A stretch of DNA of 64,000 nucleotides from Streptomyces sp. 135. GTDB lineage: Bacteria; Actinomycetota; Actinomycetes; Streptomycetales; Streptomycetaceae. How positions within the stretch are numbered: position 1 is the first letter of the stretch; each line of letters opens with the position of its first letter. The notes under the pieces were generated by a model that saw only the letters and a list, made by a program, of their open reading frames with translations, made no database searches and was not told the origin of the DNA. Shown here piece after piece: positions 8,917-16,493 of the stretch. The stretch covers positions 5,642,001-5,706,000 of the forward strand of contig NZ_CP075691.1 of assembly GCF_020026305.1 (NCBI RefSeq). The letters are read 5' to 3'. Made by a program: the position numbers and the translations under genes.

Positions 8917-9687
8917 TTACGGGAGCGAACCGCCGGTCGCGTCTATCCACTGTCCGGTGATCCACCTGCCGTCGTCCGAGGCGAGGAAGGCCACCACATC
9001 GGCGACGTCCGACGTGGCGCCGACGCGGCCGAGCGCCGACAGCCGCGCGGAGCTCTCCCACGCGGCGCGGTTCTCCTCGCCCCGGAGCCAGGCCGCGTTG
9101 ACGTCCGTGTCGATGATCCCGGGCGCCACCGAGTTCACCGTGATCCCGCGGGGGCCGAGCACCTTCGACAGGTTCCGGGTGAAGACGTCCAGGGCGCCCT
9201 TCGTCATCGCGTACGTCATGATCTCCGGCATCATCGCGGCGCGTGAGAGGCCGGACGAGATGTTGACGACCCGGCCGCCGTCCCGCAGCCGCTCCGCACC
9301 GAGCTGCGTGATGAAGTACGGCGCCTTCGCGTTCACGGCGAACAAGCGGTCGTACTCCGCCTCGTCCGTCTCGGCGAAGGGGCGGGAGGTGCCGATCCCG
9401 GCGTTGTTCACCAGGATGTCCAGCCCCTCCGCGTGCGCGTCGAACCGGGACCACAGCGCCTCGGCGTCCCCCGCGACGCCCAGCTCCGCGCCGACCGCGA
9501 AGGCGGAGCCGCCCGCCGCCTCGATCACGTCCACCGTCTCCTTCGCGGCGGTCTCGTTGCTGCCGTAGTGCACGGCCACCCGCGCCCCGTCCCGCCCGAG
9601 CCGCTCGGCGATGCCCCGCCCGATGCCCCGGCTTCCGCCCGTGACCAGCGCCGTCTTTCCCGCGAGCCTGCCCGTGGATGCAGCCAT
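8917..9687 (-). CDS. SDR-family NAD(P)-dependent oxidoreductase
   Basis: 256 residues, classical short-chain dehydrogenase. The Rossmann glycine motif TGGSRGIG lies near residue 16, NNAG near residue 90, the catalytic Ser in NISSG and the Tyr-x3-Lys as YAMTK. Substrate unknown. It is divergent from a TetR regulator, and the 93-nt gap contains two copies of a candidate operator, so the regulator likely controls this gene. Confidence 0.9.
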   Translation of the reverse strand: MAASTGRLAGKTALVTGGSRGIGRGIAERLGRDGARVAVHYGSNETAAKETVDVIEAAGGSAFAVGAELGVAGDAEALWSRFDAHAEGLDILVNNAGIGTSRPFAETDEAEYDRLFAVNAKAPYFITQLGAERLRDGGRVVNISSGLSRAAMMPEIMTYAMTKGALDVFTRNLSKVLGPRGITVNSVAPGIIDTDVNAAWLRGEENRAAWESSARLSALGRVGATSDVADVVAFLASDDGRWITGQWIDATGGSLP

Positions 9688-9703
9688 GTCAGGCGCCCCC
9701 TCT

Positions 9704-9722
9704 TTCTCTAGTGGTCGCTACA
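9704..9722. promoter_or_regulatory. candidate TetR operator, copy 1
   Basis: TTCTCTAGTGGTCGCTACA; shares 16 of 19 bases with the second copy 48 bp away. It lies between the SDR start and the TetR start. Confidence 0.65.
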
Positions 9723-9751
9723 GAAAGAAACCGTACCCGACTCCCGACCGA

Positions 9752-9770
9752 TTCTCTAGTGCCCGCTATA
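9752..9770. promoter_or_regulatory. candidate TetR operator, copy 2, overlapping a -10 element
   Basis: TTCTCTAGTGCCCGCTATA, second copy of the repeat. It runs into TACAAT (9769-9774), a -10-like hexamer whose expected start point falls on the TetR ATG, suggesting a leaderless, autoregulated transcript. Confidence 0.6.
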
Positions 9771-9780
9771 CAATTCACCC

Positions 9781-10398
9781 ATGGCGACGAAACAGCGCGG
9801 ACGCCCCCGCTCCTTCGACCGTGAGACAGCCCTGGAGCAGGCGGTCCGCACCTTCTGGGAGCACGGGTACGAAGCGACCTCCGTCTCCGACCTGACGCGC
9901 GTCATGGGCATCGGGGCGCCCAGCCTGTACGCCGCGTTCGGCGACAAGCGGACCCTCTTCGACGAGGTCGTCGTGCGGTACGGCGTCACGCACGGCGCCT
10001 TCGGCGGGCGCGCCTTCGCGGAGGAGCCCACCGTGCGCGGCGCCGTCGAGCGGATGCTGCGCGAAGCCGCCGCCGAGTACACCGATCCGGCCCACCCGCC
10101 CGGCTGCCTGGTCATCTCGGCGGCCACCAACTGCACGACACCCGAGGTCGAAGAGTCCCTGCGCGAGCGCCGGAACGCCAACGTGGCGGACATCGAGTCC
10201 CGCATCCGCGCGGCCGTCGCGGCGGGCGAGCTGCCCGAGGACACCGACCCCGCCGCCCTCGCGCGCTACACGGCGGCGGTCCTCCAGGGCATGTCCCAGC
10301 AGGCCAGGGACGGCGCCACCCGGCACGACCTCGAAGCGGTGGCGGATCTCGCGATGACGGCGTGGCCGCGGCCCCCGCGGGCGCACAATGGAGTCTGA
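9781..10398 (+). CDS. TetR/AcrR-family transcriptional regulator
   Basis: 205 residues. The N-terminal helix-turn-helix (residues about 15-60, with SVSDLTRVMGIGAPSLYAAF) is clear; the C-terminal ligand domain resembles the group with the PPGCLV motif. It faces the SDR gene and probably represses it through the two repeats in the intergenic region. No ribosome-binding site precedes the ATG, and a -10 element 7 nt upstream suggests a leaderless message. Confidence 0.88.
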   Translation: MATKQRGRPRSFDRETALEQAVRTFWEHGYEATSVSDLTRVMGIGAPSLYAAFGDKRTLFDEVVVRYGVTHGAFGGRAFAEEPTVRGAVERMLREAAAEYTDPAHPPGCLVISAATNCTTPEVEESLRERRNANVADIESRIRAAVAAGELPEDTDPAALARYTAAVLQGMSQQARDGATRHDLEAVADLAMTAWPRPPRAHNGV

Positions 10399-10430
10399 CG
10401 GCCAGGCCCGAACAAAGATCTGCCGACGCA

Positions 10431-10460
10431 TAGACATGACAGAATGGTCTAGTCCACAAT
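10431..10460 (+). promoter_or_regulatory. promoter with embedded dre site for the small RNA
   Basis: TAGACA (10431-10436), an 18-nt spacer and CACAAT (10455-10460) form a sigma-70-type promoter. AATGGTCTAGTCCACA at 10443-10458 matches 13 of 16 dre consensus positions and covers the spacer and -10 element, so DasR binding should block it. Confidence 0.72.
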
Positions 10461-10466
10461 GCGTGG

Positions 10467-10628
10467 GTAAAGCCTCCGCTCTTCCCGCACAGGAGAGCGG
10501 ACCGAGGACCCGGCGCTCTCTGCCCTGACCGCGTCGGATCCTCACGATCGGCCGGCCAGTACCGCACATTCTGGCGGCCGATGCACCTGAAGGGCTGCGG
10601 TGCCGTGGGCGGGTTGAGGGTCCCGCCC
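10467..10628 (+). ncRNA. small RNA, probable scr5239 homologue
   Basis: No coding frame looks real in the 297-nt gap between the TetR gene and pdtaS. It holds a promoter, then three hairpins: TCCGCTCT paired with AGAGCGGA (10475-10501), a 12-bp stem at 10547-10582, and a GGGCGGG/CCCGCCC terminator stem (10607-10628). The length of about 160 nt and the place directly upstream of pdtaS match S. coelicolor scr5239, a 159-nt sRNA reported to regulate dagA and metE and to be controlled by DasR. Ends are inferred from the promoter and terminator. Confidence 0.75.
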
Positions 10629-10695
10629 TGGCGCCGCGGCTCGTCGGGAATCTCCCCGGCGGGGCCCGCCGCACGCGGCAGGTACGCTCGCACAC

Positions 10696-12171
10696 GTGCC
10701 CTCCATGAACGACCTCGTACGCCAGCACACCGCCCTCGGCGACTCCGACCTCGAGTGGCTGCATCTGCTGGTCTCGGAGTGGCAGCTGCTCTCCGACCTC
10801 TCCTTCGCCGACCTCGTGCTGTGGGTCCCCACACGCGACGGCACCCGCTATGTCTCCGTGGCGCAGATGCGGCCGAACACCGGCCCCACCTCCTACCAGG
10901 ACGACATGGTCGGCCACCTCGTCCCGCGCGGCCGGCGCCCGCTCCTGGACGCCGCCCTGGACGAGGGCCGCATCGTGCGCGAGGGCGACCCGGAGTGGCG
11001 CGAGGAGGTCCCGGTGCGCGTCGAGTCCATTCCCGTACGCAGGGAGGGACGAGTCCTCGGTGTGATCGCCCGCAACACCAATCTGCTGACGGTGCGCACC
11101 CCTTCGCGGCTTGAGCTGACCTACCTCCAGTCGGCGTCGGACCTCGCACAGATGATCGCCGCCGGGTCCTTCCCGTTCCCGGGGCAGCAGGTCGACATGG
11201 ACGCCTCCCCGCGCGTGGGGGACGGTCTGCTGCGGCTCGACGCCGACGGCATCGTGCAGTACGCGTCGCCGAACGCGCTCTCCGCGTACCACCGTCTGGG
11301 TCTCGCGTCCGATCTGGTGGGCCATCACCTGGGCAGGGCCACGGCCGAACTCGCCCCGTCCCGCGGCCCGGTGGACGAGGCCCTGGCCAAGGTCGCCAGC
11401 GGCTGGGCGCCGCGTGAGTTCGAGATCGAGGGCGGCGACGGCGTGATCCAGTTGCGCGCGATCCCCCTCAAACCCAAGGGGCCGCGCATCGGTTCGCTCG
11501 TACTCCTGCGCGACGTCACGGAACTCCGCCGCCGCGAGCGGGAGTTGATCACCAAGGACGCGACCATCCGGGAGATCCACCACCGGGTGAAGAACAACCT
11601 CCAGACGGTCGCCGCGCTGCTGCGCCTGCAAGCCCGCCGCATCGACTCCGCCAAGGGCCGGGAGGCGCTGGAGGAAGCCGTGCGCCGGGTGGGTTCCATC
11701 GCCATCGTCCACGAGACGCTCTCGCAGAACCTGGACGAGCGCGTGGAGTTCGACGAGATCGCCGACCGGGTCCTCGCGATGGTCGCCGAGATCTCGCCCG
11801 GCAAGGTCACGGGCCGGCGCACCGGGCGCTTCGGCATCCTCGACGCGGAGGTGGCGACCCCGCTCTCGATGGTCCTTACGGAGATTTTGCAGAACGCCCT
11901 GGAGCACGGCTTCCGTGAAGGGGACACCGGCACCGTCGAGGTCTCCGCGGTGCGCGGCGGCACGAGCAAGGACGCGCGGCTGCTGATCACCGTCCAGGAC
12001 GACGGCGTCGGCCTGCCCGAGGGCTTCGACCCGCACCGCTCCGGCAATCTCGGTCTGCAGATCGTGCGCACCCTGGTGGAGGGGGAGCTGGGCGGCACCT
12101 TCGACATGGTCCCCGCCCCGGAGCGCGGCACCCGGGTGATCCTCGACGTCCCGGTCAGCGCGGACAAGTAG
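10696..12171 (+). CDS. pdtaS: PdtaS-like cytosolic sensor histidine kinase
   Basis: 491 residues with no transmembrane helix: an N-terminal GAF-like domain (about 1-160), a PAS domain (about 175-285), a HisKA_2-type dimerisation helix with EIHHRVKNNLQ (His295/296) and an HATPase domain ending in GLGLPEG-like and NLGLQIV motifs. Strong resemblance to mycobacterial PdtaS, which phosphorylates the antiterminator response regulator PdtaR. Adjacent wblE repeats the pdtaS-whiB1 pairing of mycobacteria. GTG 10696 or ATG 10705 could be the start; neither has a clear Shine-Dalgarno. Confidence 0.93.
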   Translation: MPSMNDLVRQHTALGDSDLEWLHLLVSEWQLLSDLSFADLVLWVPTRDGTRYVSVAQMRPNTGPTSYQDDMVGHLVPRGRRPLLDAALDEGRIVREGDPEWREEVPVRVESIPVRREGRVLGVIARNTNLLTVRTPSRLELTYLQSASDLAQMIAAGSFPFPGQQVDMDASPRVGDGLLRLDADGIVQYASPNALSAYHRLGLASDLVGHHLGRATAELAPSRGPVDEALAKVASGWAPREFEIEGGDGVIQLRAIPLKPKGPRIGSLVLLRDVTELRRRERELITKDATIREIHHRVKNNLQTVAALLRLQARRIDSAKGREALEEAVRRVGSIAIVHETLSQNLDERVEFDEIADRVLAMVAEISPGKVTGRRTGRFGILDAEVATPLSMVLTEILQNALEHGFREGDTGTVEVSAVRGGTSKDARLLITVQDDGVGLPEGFDPHRSGNLGLQIVRTLVEGELGGTFDMVPAPERGTRVILDVPVSADK

Positions 12172-12250
12172 CGGCGCGGACGGGTAGCGGCGAAGGTCAC
12201 ACACGGCTACGACGGTCGCCGCACGCGGCGGTGAACCGCCGCCGCACACA

Positions 12251-12289
12251 GCAGTGAGCCCCGGACCTCTGTGGTCCGGGGCTCACTGC
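12251..12289. terminator. bidirectional terminator between pdtaS and wblE
   Basis: A 17-bp perfect stem (GCAGTGAGCCCCGGACC, 12251-12267) with a 5-nt loop separates the convergent genes. Confidence 0.92.
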
Positions 12290-12396
12290 TCACGTTGCGA
12301 TGCGCATCGGGGGTACTGCGCGGCTGCGGCTCGGGGGCGGGAGATGCGTACTCGCTGTACGCGCCGCCAAGCTTGGGCTCGTGGGGGGCGTGGGCG

Positions 12397-12654
12397 TCAG
12401 GCGCTGGCCTGGCGTGCACGGTTGCGAGCGGCGCGGCGCTTCATTGCGCGGCGCTCGTCCTCGCTGAGGCCACCCCAGACGCCGGAGTCCTGGCCGGACT
12501 CGAGCGCCCACTGCAGGCACTGCTCCATGACGGGGCAGCGACGGCAGACGGCCTTGGCTTCCTCGATCTGCAGCAGCGCAGGACCGGTGTTGCCGATGGG
12601 GAAGAAGAGCTCGGGGTCTTCCTCGCGGCAAACGGCGTTGTGACGCCAGTCCAT
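12397..12654 (-). CDS. wblE: WblE (WhiB1-type) iron-sulfur transcription factor
   Basis: 85 residues. Four conserved cysteines (Cys9, 37, 40, 46) ligate a [4Fe-4S] cluster; the turn GVWGG (58-62) and a basic C-terminal tail (KRRAARNRARQ) contact sigma factor and DNA. Orthologue of the essential mycobacterial WhiB1, which responds to nitric oxide. ATG 12654 has AAGGAGAGG upstream. Long 317-nt promoter region on its 5' side. Confidence 0.96.
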   Translation of the reverse strand: MDWRHNAVCREEDPELFFPIGNTGPALLQIEEAKAVCRRCPVMEQCLQWALESGQDSGVWGGLSEDERRAMKRRAARNRARQASA

Positions 12655-12971
12655 GGCTGCTACCTCTCCTTGGTATTACATGCAGGTTGCTTGTGAATGT
12701 GAACGCTTTCACGAATCCCTCCGCACGGGAAGGGCCGACGCCCAGTCGCCTGGTGTGGACCTGTGGTGGAGGAGGGGTTCTGGCTCTCTGTTGGGGCCGA
12801 TGTTGCGGGCCGTCCCGATCGCCATGTAGAGATTCGCAAACCTCGGCGGCGGATACAACCCCTTCCGGAAAGTTTTTTTTGATTCCTCAGTGTCGGCTGG
12901 GTCACAGCCGTACTTCCATGGGGTGGACCCTGGCCTAAACGTTCGAGTGAAAGGACTTTGGGCCCTTCCAC
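12655..12971. promoter_or_regulatory. wblE upstream region (317 nt), no gene
   Basis: No convincing coding frame on either strand. It holds the wblE ribosome-binding site, the palindrome at 12699-12712 and an unusual run of eight T (about 12878) after TTCCGGAA, which is rare at this GC content. It also separates wblE from the upstream co-oriented lipid kinase gene. Confidence 0.6.
12699..12712. promoter_or_regulatory. LacI-type palindrome in the wblE leader
   Basis: GTGAACGCTTTCAC is a near-perfect 14-bp palindrome centred on CG, resembling LacI/GalR-family operators (TGAAAGCGCTTTCA). It begins 45 nt upstream of the wblE ATG, in the promoter or leader. No binding protein can be named. Confidence 0.45.
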
Positions 12972-13940
12972 TCACACAATCACACGCAGTGCACGGCGAA
13001 CGCCTGTGAACGTCACGCTCGTGCGCAGTCCCAGGTGGTCACCGTCCATCTGGAGGGGGAGCGGCACCTTGGAATGCAAGGTGAAGTCGGTGAGGTCGTG
13101 GAGCGTGACCGCGTGCTTACCGTGAGGTCCGCGCTCCGGCGTCGACATCAGGAGCTGCGTGCCGTACCGCGCCACCGCGGCCGTGGAGAGCTTCTTCAGG
13201 CCGAGCACGTCCAGACCCGTGTCGAAGGAGGCCCGCGGGGACGCGTACAGCGGGCGATTGCCCAGGTAGGAGTACGGCGAGGTGTTACAGACTATGGACA
13301 TCACCAGGTCCGTCACCGGGTCCTCCCCGGGCCGCTCCACCGTGATCATCCCGTGCCGCCGGTGGGGCTCGTCGAGGAACTGGCGGAGCACCTGGCGCAC
13401 ATAGAGGGCGTGTGTCGAGCGCCTGCCCAGCTCGCGCTGCTGTTCGACTCTGCCGACCACGCCGCCGTCGAAGCCGAGGCCGGCGCAGAACGTGAACCAG
13501 CGCGAGGGCACGGCCTCGTCCTCCGTGCCCGGTGTGCCCCCCGCGATGCCGAGGCCGACCGTACGCTCGCTGCCCTCGCGCAGGGCGTCGAGCAGGGCGC
13601 CGGTGGCCTCCACGGCGTCGTTCGGCAGCCCCAGGGCGCGCGCGAAGACGTTGGTGGAGCCGCCGGGGACGACGGCGAGGCGGGGGAGGCGGTCCGGGTC
13701 GGGGCCGTGGTGCAGCAGGCCGTTCACGACTTCGTTGACCGTGCCGTCGCCGCCGAGGGCGACGACCAGCTCTATGTCCTTGCTCTCCGCGGCCTGCCGG
13801 CCCAGGTCTCTGGCGTGCCCGCGGTACTCGGTGGTGACCGCTTCGAGCTTCATCTCGCTCGCCAGGGCGTGGACCAGTACGTCACGCGTACGCGCACTGG
13901 TGGTGGTTGCCGCCGGGTTGACCACGAGGAGTGCACGCAT
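12972..13940 (-). CDS. diacylglycerol/sphingosine kinase-like protein
   Basis: 322 residues of the DAGK catalytic family. The nucleotide-binding motif ALGGDGTVNEVVNGL and the downstream PGGSTNVFARALG are intact, with the C-terminal FxxDGxxxG-like lobe. Predicted to phosphorylate a lipid or isoprenoid alcohol at the membrane face. It keeps its position between wblE and sigH as in S. coelicolor. Substrate unknown. Confidence 0.9.
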   Translation of the reverse strand: MRALLVVNPAATTTSARTRDVLVHALASEMKLEAVTTEYRGHARDLGRQAAESKDIELVVALGGDGTVNEVVNGLLHHGPDPDRLPRLAVVPGGSTNVFARALGLPNDAVEATGALLDALREGSERTVGLGIAGGTPGTEDEAVPSRWFTFCAGLGFDGGVVGRVEQQRELGRRSTHALYVRQVLRQFLDEPHRRHGMITVERPGEDPVTDLVMSIVCNTSPYSYLGNRPLYASPRASFDTGLDVLGLKKLSTAAVARYGTQLLMSTPERGPHGKHAVTLHDLTDFTLHSKVPLPLQMDGDHLGLRTSVTFTGVRRALRVIV

Positions 13941-14020
13941 GCCCAGCAGACTACCTAGCGCTCTTTACCTGGCCTAGACCGAGGTGCCGGGGCCCGGCTA
14001 CGCGCAGCTACCCTGCTGGG

Positions 14021-14479
14021 GTGAGCACTGAGCGGAAATCCACCCCCGAAGCCCTGGAACCGGCCGCGTCGGGTCCGCGTCCCGCGCGGTTGACCGCCGC
14101 TGCCGCCCTGACCGCGCTCGAGGGCCTCGCCCTGCTCGCCGGGGGCGCCTACATGCTCGTGATGGGCCTCGCGGGCTCACCGGACAATCCGCGCCAGGCG
14201 GAGACCGGCGGCATCACTCTGATCGTTCTCGCGCTGCTCCCGCTGCTTGCCGCGAGCGGCCTGATGAAGCTGCGCCGCTGGAGCCGCGGCCCCGCGATCA
14301 TCACGCAGATCATGGCGCTGCCGGTCGCCTGGCAGCTGCTCCAGGCCGACAGCGCGGCGATCCCGGGAGGGATCGTCCTCGCGATCGTGGCGGTCACGTC
14401 GCTGGTGCTCCTGGTCAACCCCACGACGACCGAGGCCCTCGGCATCCGGGGCCCCGGCAACGTACAAGATCAGAAGTAA
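14021..14479 (+). CDS. small integral membrane protein, four helices
   Basis: 152 residues from GTG 14021 after a weakly conserved leader. Four hydrophobic segments (about residues 25-50, 62-80, 92-110, 112-132) and a charged C-terminal tail. No domain recognised. It is convergent with sigH, with an 18-nt gap. Longer starts upstream would overlap the divergent promoter and are less likely. Confidence 0.75.
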   Translation: MSTERKSTPEALEPAASGPRPARLTAAAALTALEGLALLAGGAYMLVMGLAGSPDNPRQAETGGITLIVLALLPLLAASGLMKLRRWSRGPAIITQIMALPVAWQLLQADSAAIPGGIVLAIVAVTSLVLLVNPTTTEALGIRGPGNVQDQK

Positions 14480-14497
14480 CCGCTACTCCCGCTCCTG

Positions 14498-15445
14498 CTA
14501 CTCCTCCACCAGGAGCTTCTCCCGCAGCTGGGCCAGCGTGCGGGCGAGCAGGCGTGAGACGTGCATCTGGGAGATGCCGACCTCCTGCGCGATCTGCGAC
14601 TGCGTCATGTTGCCGAAGAAGCGCAGGAGCAGGATGCGCTTCTCGCGCGGCGGCAGGTCTTCCAGGAGTGGCTTGAGGGATTCGCGGTACTCGACGCCCT
14701 CCAGGGCCTCGTCCTCGGCGCCCAGGGTGTCGGCGACGGCCGGGGACTCGTCGTCCGTGTCGGGGACGTCCAGGGAGAGCGTGGAGTAGGCGTTGGCCGA
14801 CTCCAGGCCCTCCAGGACCTCCTCTTCGGAGATGGCCAGCTTCTCGGCGAGCTCGTGGACCGTCGGGGAGCGGCCGTGCAGCTGCGACAGCTCGGCCGTG
14901 GCCGTCGTCAGCGACAGGCGCAGTTCCTGTAGGCGCCGCGGGACGCGGACCGCCCATCCCTTGTCTCGGAAGTGCCGCTTGATCTCACCGACGACCGTGG
15001 GGGTCGCGTACGTGGAGAACTCCACGCCGCGCTCCGGGTCGAACCGGTCCACGGACTTGATCAGGCCGATCGTGGCGACCTGGGTGAGGTCGTCGAGCGG
15101 CTCGCCGCGGTTGCGGAAGCGGCGCGCCAGGTGCTCGACGAGCGGCAGGTGCATGCGGACCAGCTGGTTGCGCAGCTCCGCGTACTCCGGGCTGCCGTTG
15201 TCCAGGCCGCGCAGCTCGATGAACATCGCGCGTGCGCCGCTGCGGTCCTGGGGATGGTGCCGGCTGTGCTCGTGCTCGCTCATGTTTCCCGCCCGTCGCC
15301 CGCCGCCCCGGCCGGAGAGCTGCTCGAGCTCTTCCTTGGCGGTCGGCTCTGCCTGCTCCGACACATCGGGCACCGTCAGCGGACCCGGCTGTCCGGGGTC
15401 CTCCGGGTGCGGTTTGGCCTGCTGTTCGGGGATCCCGGTGGCCAT
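14498..15445 (-). CDS. sigH: SigH, SigB/SigF-family stress sigma factor
   Basis: 315 residues from ATG 15445, which has GGGAGGGGGTG upstream. Regions 2, 3 and 4 are complete: region 2 with DLTQVATIGLIKSVDRFDPERG, and region 4 with the helix-turn-helix SQIAQEVGISQMHVSRLL. It lies directly downstream of the anti-sigma gene ushX. In S. coelicolor SigH governs osmotic stress and septation, and is made as several isoforms from different starts. The frame stays open upstream to 15961, through ushX in another frame, which would give a 487-residue form. ATG 15283 (MSEHEH) could start a shorter one. Confidence 0.93.
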   Translation of the reverse strand: MATGIPEQQAKPHPEDPGQPGPLTVPDVSEQAEPTAKEELEQLSGRGGGRRAGNMSEHEHSRHHPQDRSGARAMFIELRGLDNGSPEYAELRNQLVRMHLPLVEHLARRFRNRGEPLDDLTQVATIGLIKSVDRFDPERGVEFSTYATPTVVGEIKRHFRDKGWAVRVPRRLQELRLSLTTATAELSQLHGRSPTVHELAEKLAISEEEVLEGLESANAYSTLSLDVPDTDDESPAVADTLGAEDEALEGVEYRESLKPLLEDLPPREKRILLLRFFGNMTQSQIAQEVGISQMHVSRLLARTLAQLREKLLVEE

Positions 15446-15525
15446 TCGGCGCACCCCCTCCCTGCCGTCGGCGGGCAGACTCTGTGTGCCGCGCTCTTCG
15501 TCCCGCACCGGCCCGTCCCCGTTCC

Positions 15526-15939
15526 TCACGCCGGCCCGGGTCCCGCGCCGCGCTTCTTGTAGAGGCTGATCGAGACGGTGTTGTCCTCGGCGACCGTGGA
15601 GTCCACCTGGCCCGCGAGGGCCGACAGCACAGTCCAGGCGAAGGTGTCCCGCTCCGGGGCCCGGCCGTCGGTCGTGGGCGCCGAGACCGTCACTTCCAGC
15701 GAGTCGTCGACCAGTCGGAAGACGCAGCTGAGCACGGAGCCCGGCACGGCCTGCTGGAGCAGGATCGCGCAGGCCTCGTCGACCGCGATGCGGAGGTCCT
15801 CGATTTCGTCGAGAGTGAAGTCCAAACGCGCCGCGAGACCGGCCGTGGCCGTCCGCAGCACCGACAGGTAGGCACCCGCAGCCGGAAGGCGGACCTCCAC
15901 GAAGTCCTGATTTCCGGGCTCGCCTGCGATCTGGGACAC
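15526..15939 (-). CDS. ushX: UshX (PrsH), SpoIIAB/RsbW-like anti-sigma factor of SigH
   Basis: 137 residues from GTG 15939, chosen for the GGAGG 5 nt upstream. HATPase-like fold of the RsbW group; it should bind and silence SigH. The N-box reads AVDEACAIL: the Glu is kept but the usual Mg-binding Asn is Ile, and the glycine-rich loop is weak, so kinase activity is doubtful. The adjacent sigH frame overlaps the whole gene. A 7-bp core hairpin (about 15979-16001) lies in the leader. Confidence 0.88.
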   Translation of the reverse strand: MSQIAGEPGNQDFVEVRLPAAGAYLSVLRTATAGLAARLDFTLDEIEDLRIAVDEACAILLQQAVPGSVLSCVFRLVDDSLEVTVSAPTTDGRAPERDTFAWTVLSALAGQVDSTVAEDNTVSISLYKKRGAGPGPA

Positions 15940-16186
15940 CCTCACCTCCAAGGTGGTACAAGCATTTTCGGGGCTCCAGAACCGCCGTCCAGCGGCGGTC
16001 CGGACTGCGTCACACGGGTAACGCGCCACGTGGTTCTGCGGTGACGCTACCGCGCTCCGCAGCTCCGTGTCCCGGAGACCCTGCCCCGTTGCTGTCACTC
16101 ATAGTAAGCATATGAGTACGCACAGTGGCTAGGGGTCTCACAGGCCCAATTGGAAAGAACAGGCGTCGGGTTGACGTACCCAGGCG

Positions 16187-16447
16187 TCAGACGATCGAAC
16201 CGTCCACGAAGCACCATCGCCAGCTCTCGCCCGGCTCGAAGGTCCTCATCACTGCGTGTGAGGTCTCTTTGAAGTGCGCCGTCGCGTGCTGGAACGGCGA
16301 GGAGTCGCAGCAGCCCACATGGCCGCACTCCAGGCACAGCCGCAGCTGGACGGGGTGGCTGCCGGCCGCCAGGCACTCGAGGCACGTCTCGCTGAGCGGG
16401 GCCACCTCGGGGTGCGGCAGCGCCGCGACGTGCGGGCACTCGTTCAT
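16187..16447 (-). CDS. ZnF-UBP domain protein
   Basis: 86 residues filled by one UBP-type zinc finger: CPH at 4-6, CxxC at 22-25, CxxC(x4)C at 38-46 and downstream histidines (FQHATAHFKETSH). In eukaryotes this domain binds ubiquitin tails; its bacterial role is unknown. It lies upstream of ushX-sigH on the same strand, separated by 247 nt, and divergent from the antiporter. Confidence 0.85.
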   Translation of the reverse strand: MNECPHVAALPHPEVAPLSETCLECLAAGSHPVQLRLCLECGHVGCCDSSPFQHATAHFKETSHAVMRTFEPGESWRWCFVDGSIV

Positions 16448-16493
16448 GATTGCCAGGTTACGACGCGAACGTGGAAGACGGAGGGGTCTGCCG

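Noticed and set aside
12870..12890. TTCCGGAA followed by eight T, terminator-like
   Set aside because: Stem of only 4 bp and located in the wblE upstream region, not after a gene end on that strand.
13968..13983. CCTGGCCTAGACCGAG, dre-like, between the lipid kinase and membrane protein genes
   Set aside because: 11 of 16 matches but the T of GGTCTA is changed and no link to aminosugars; below the level I would call.
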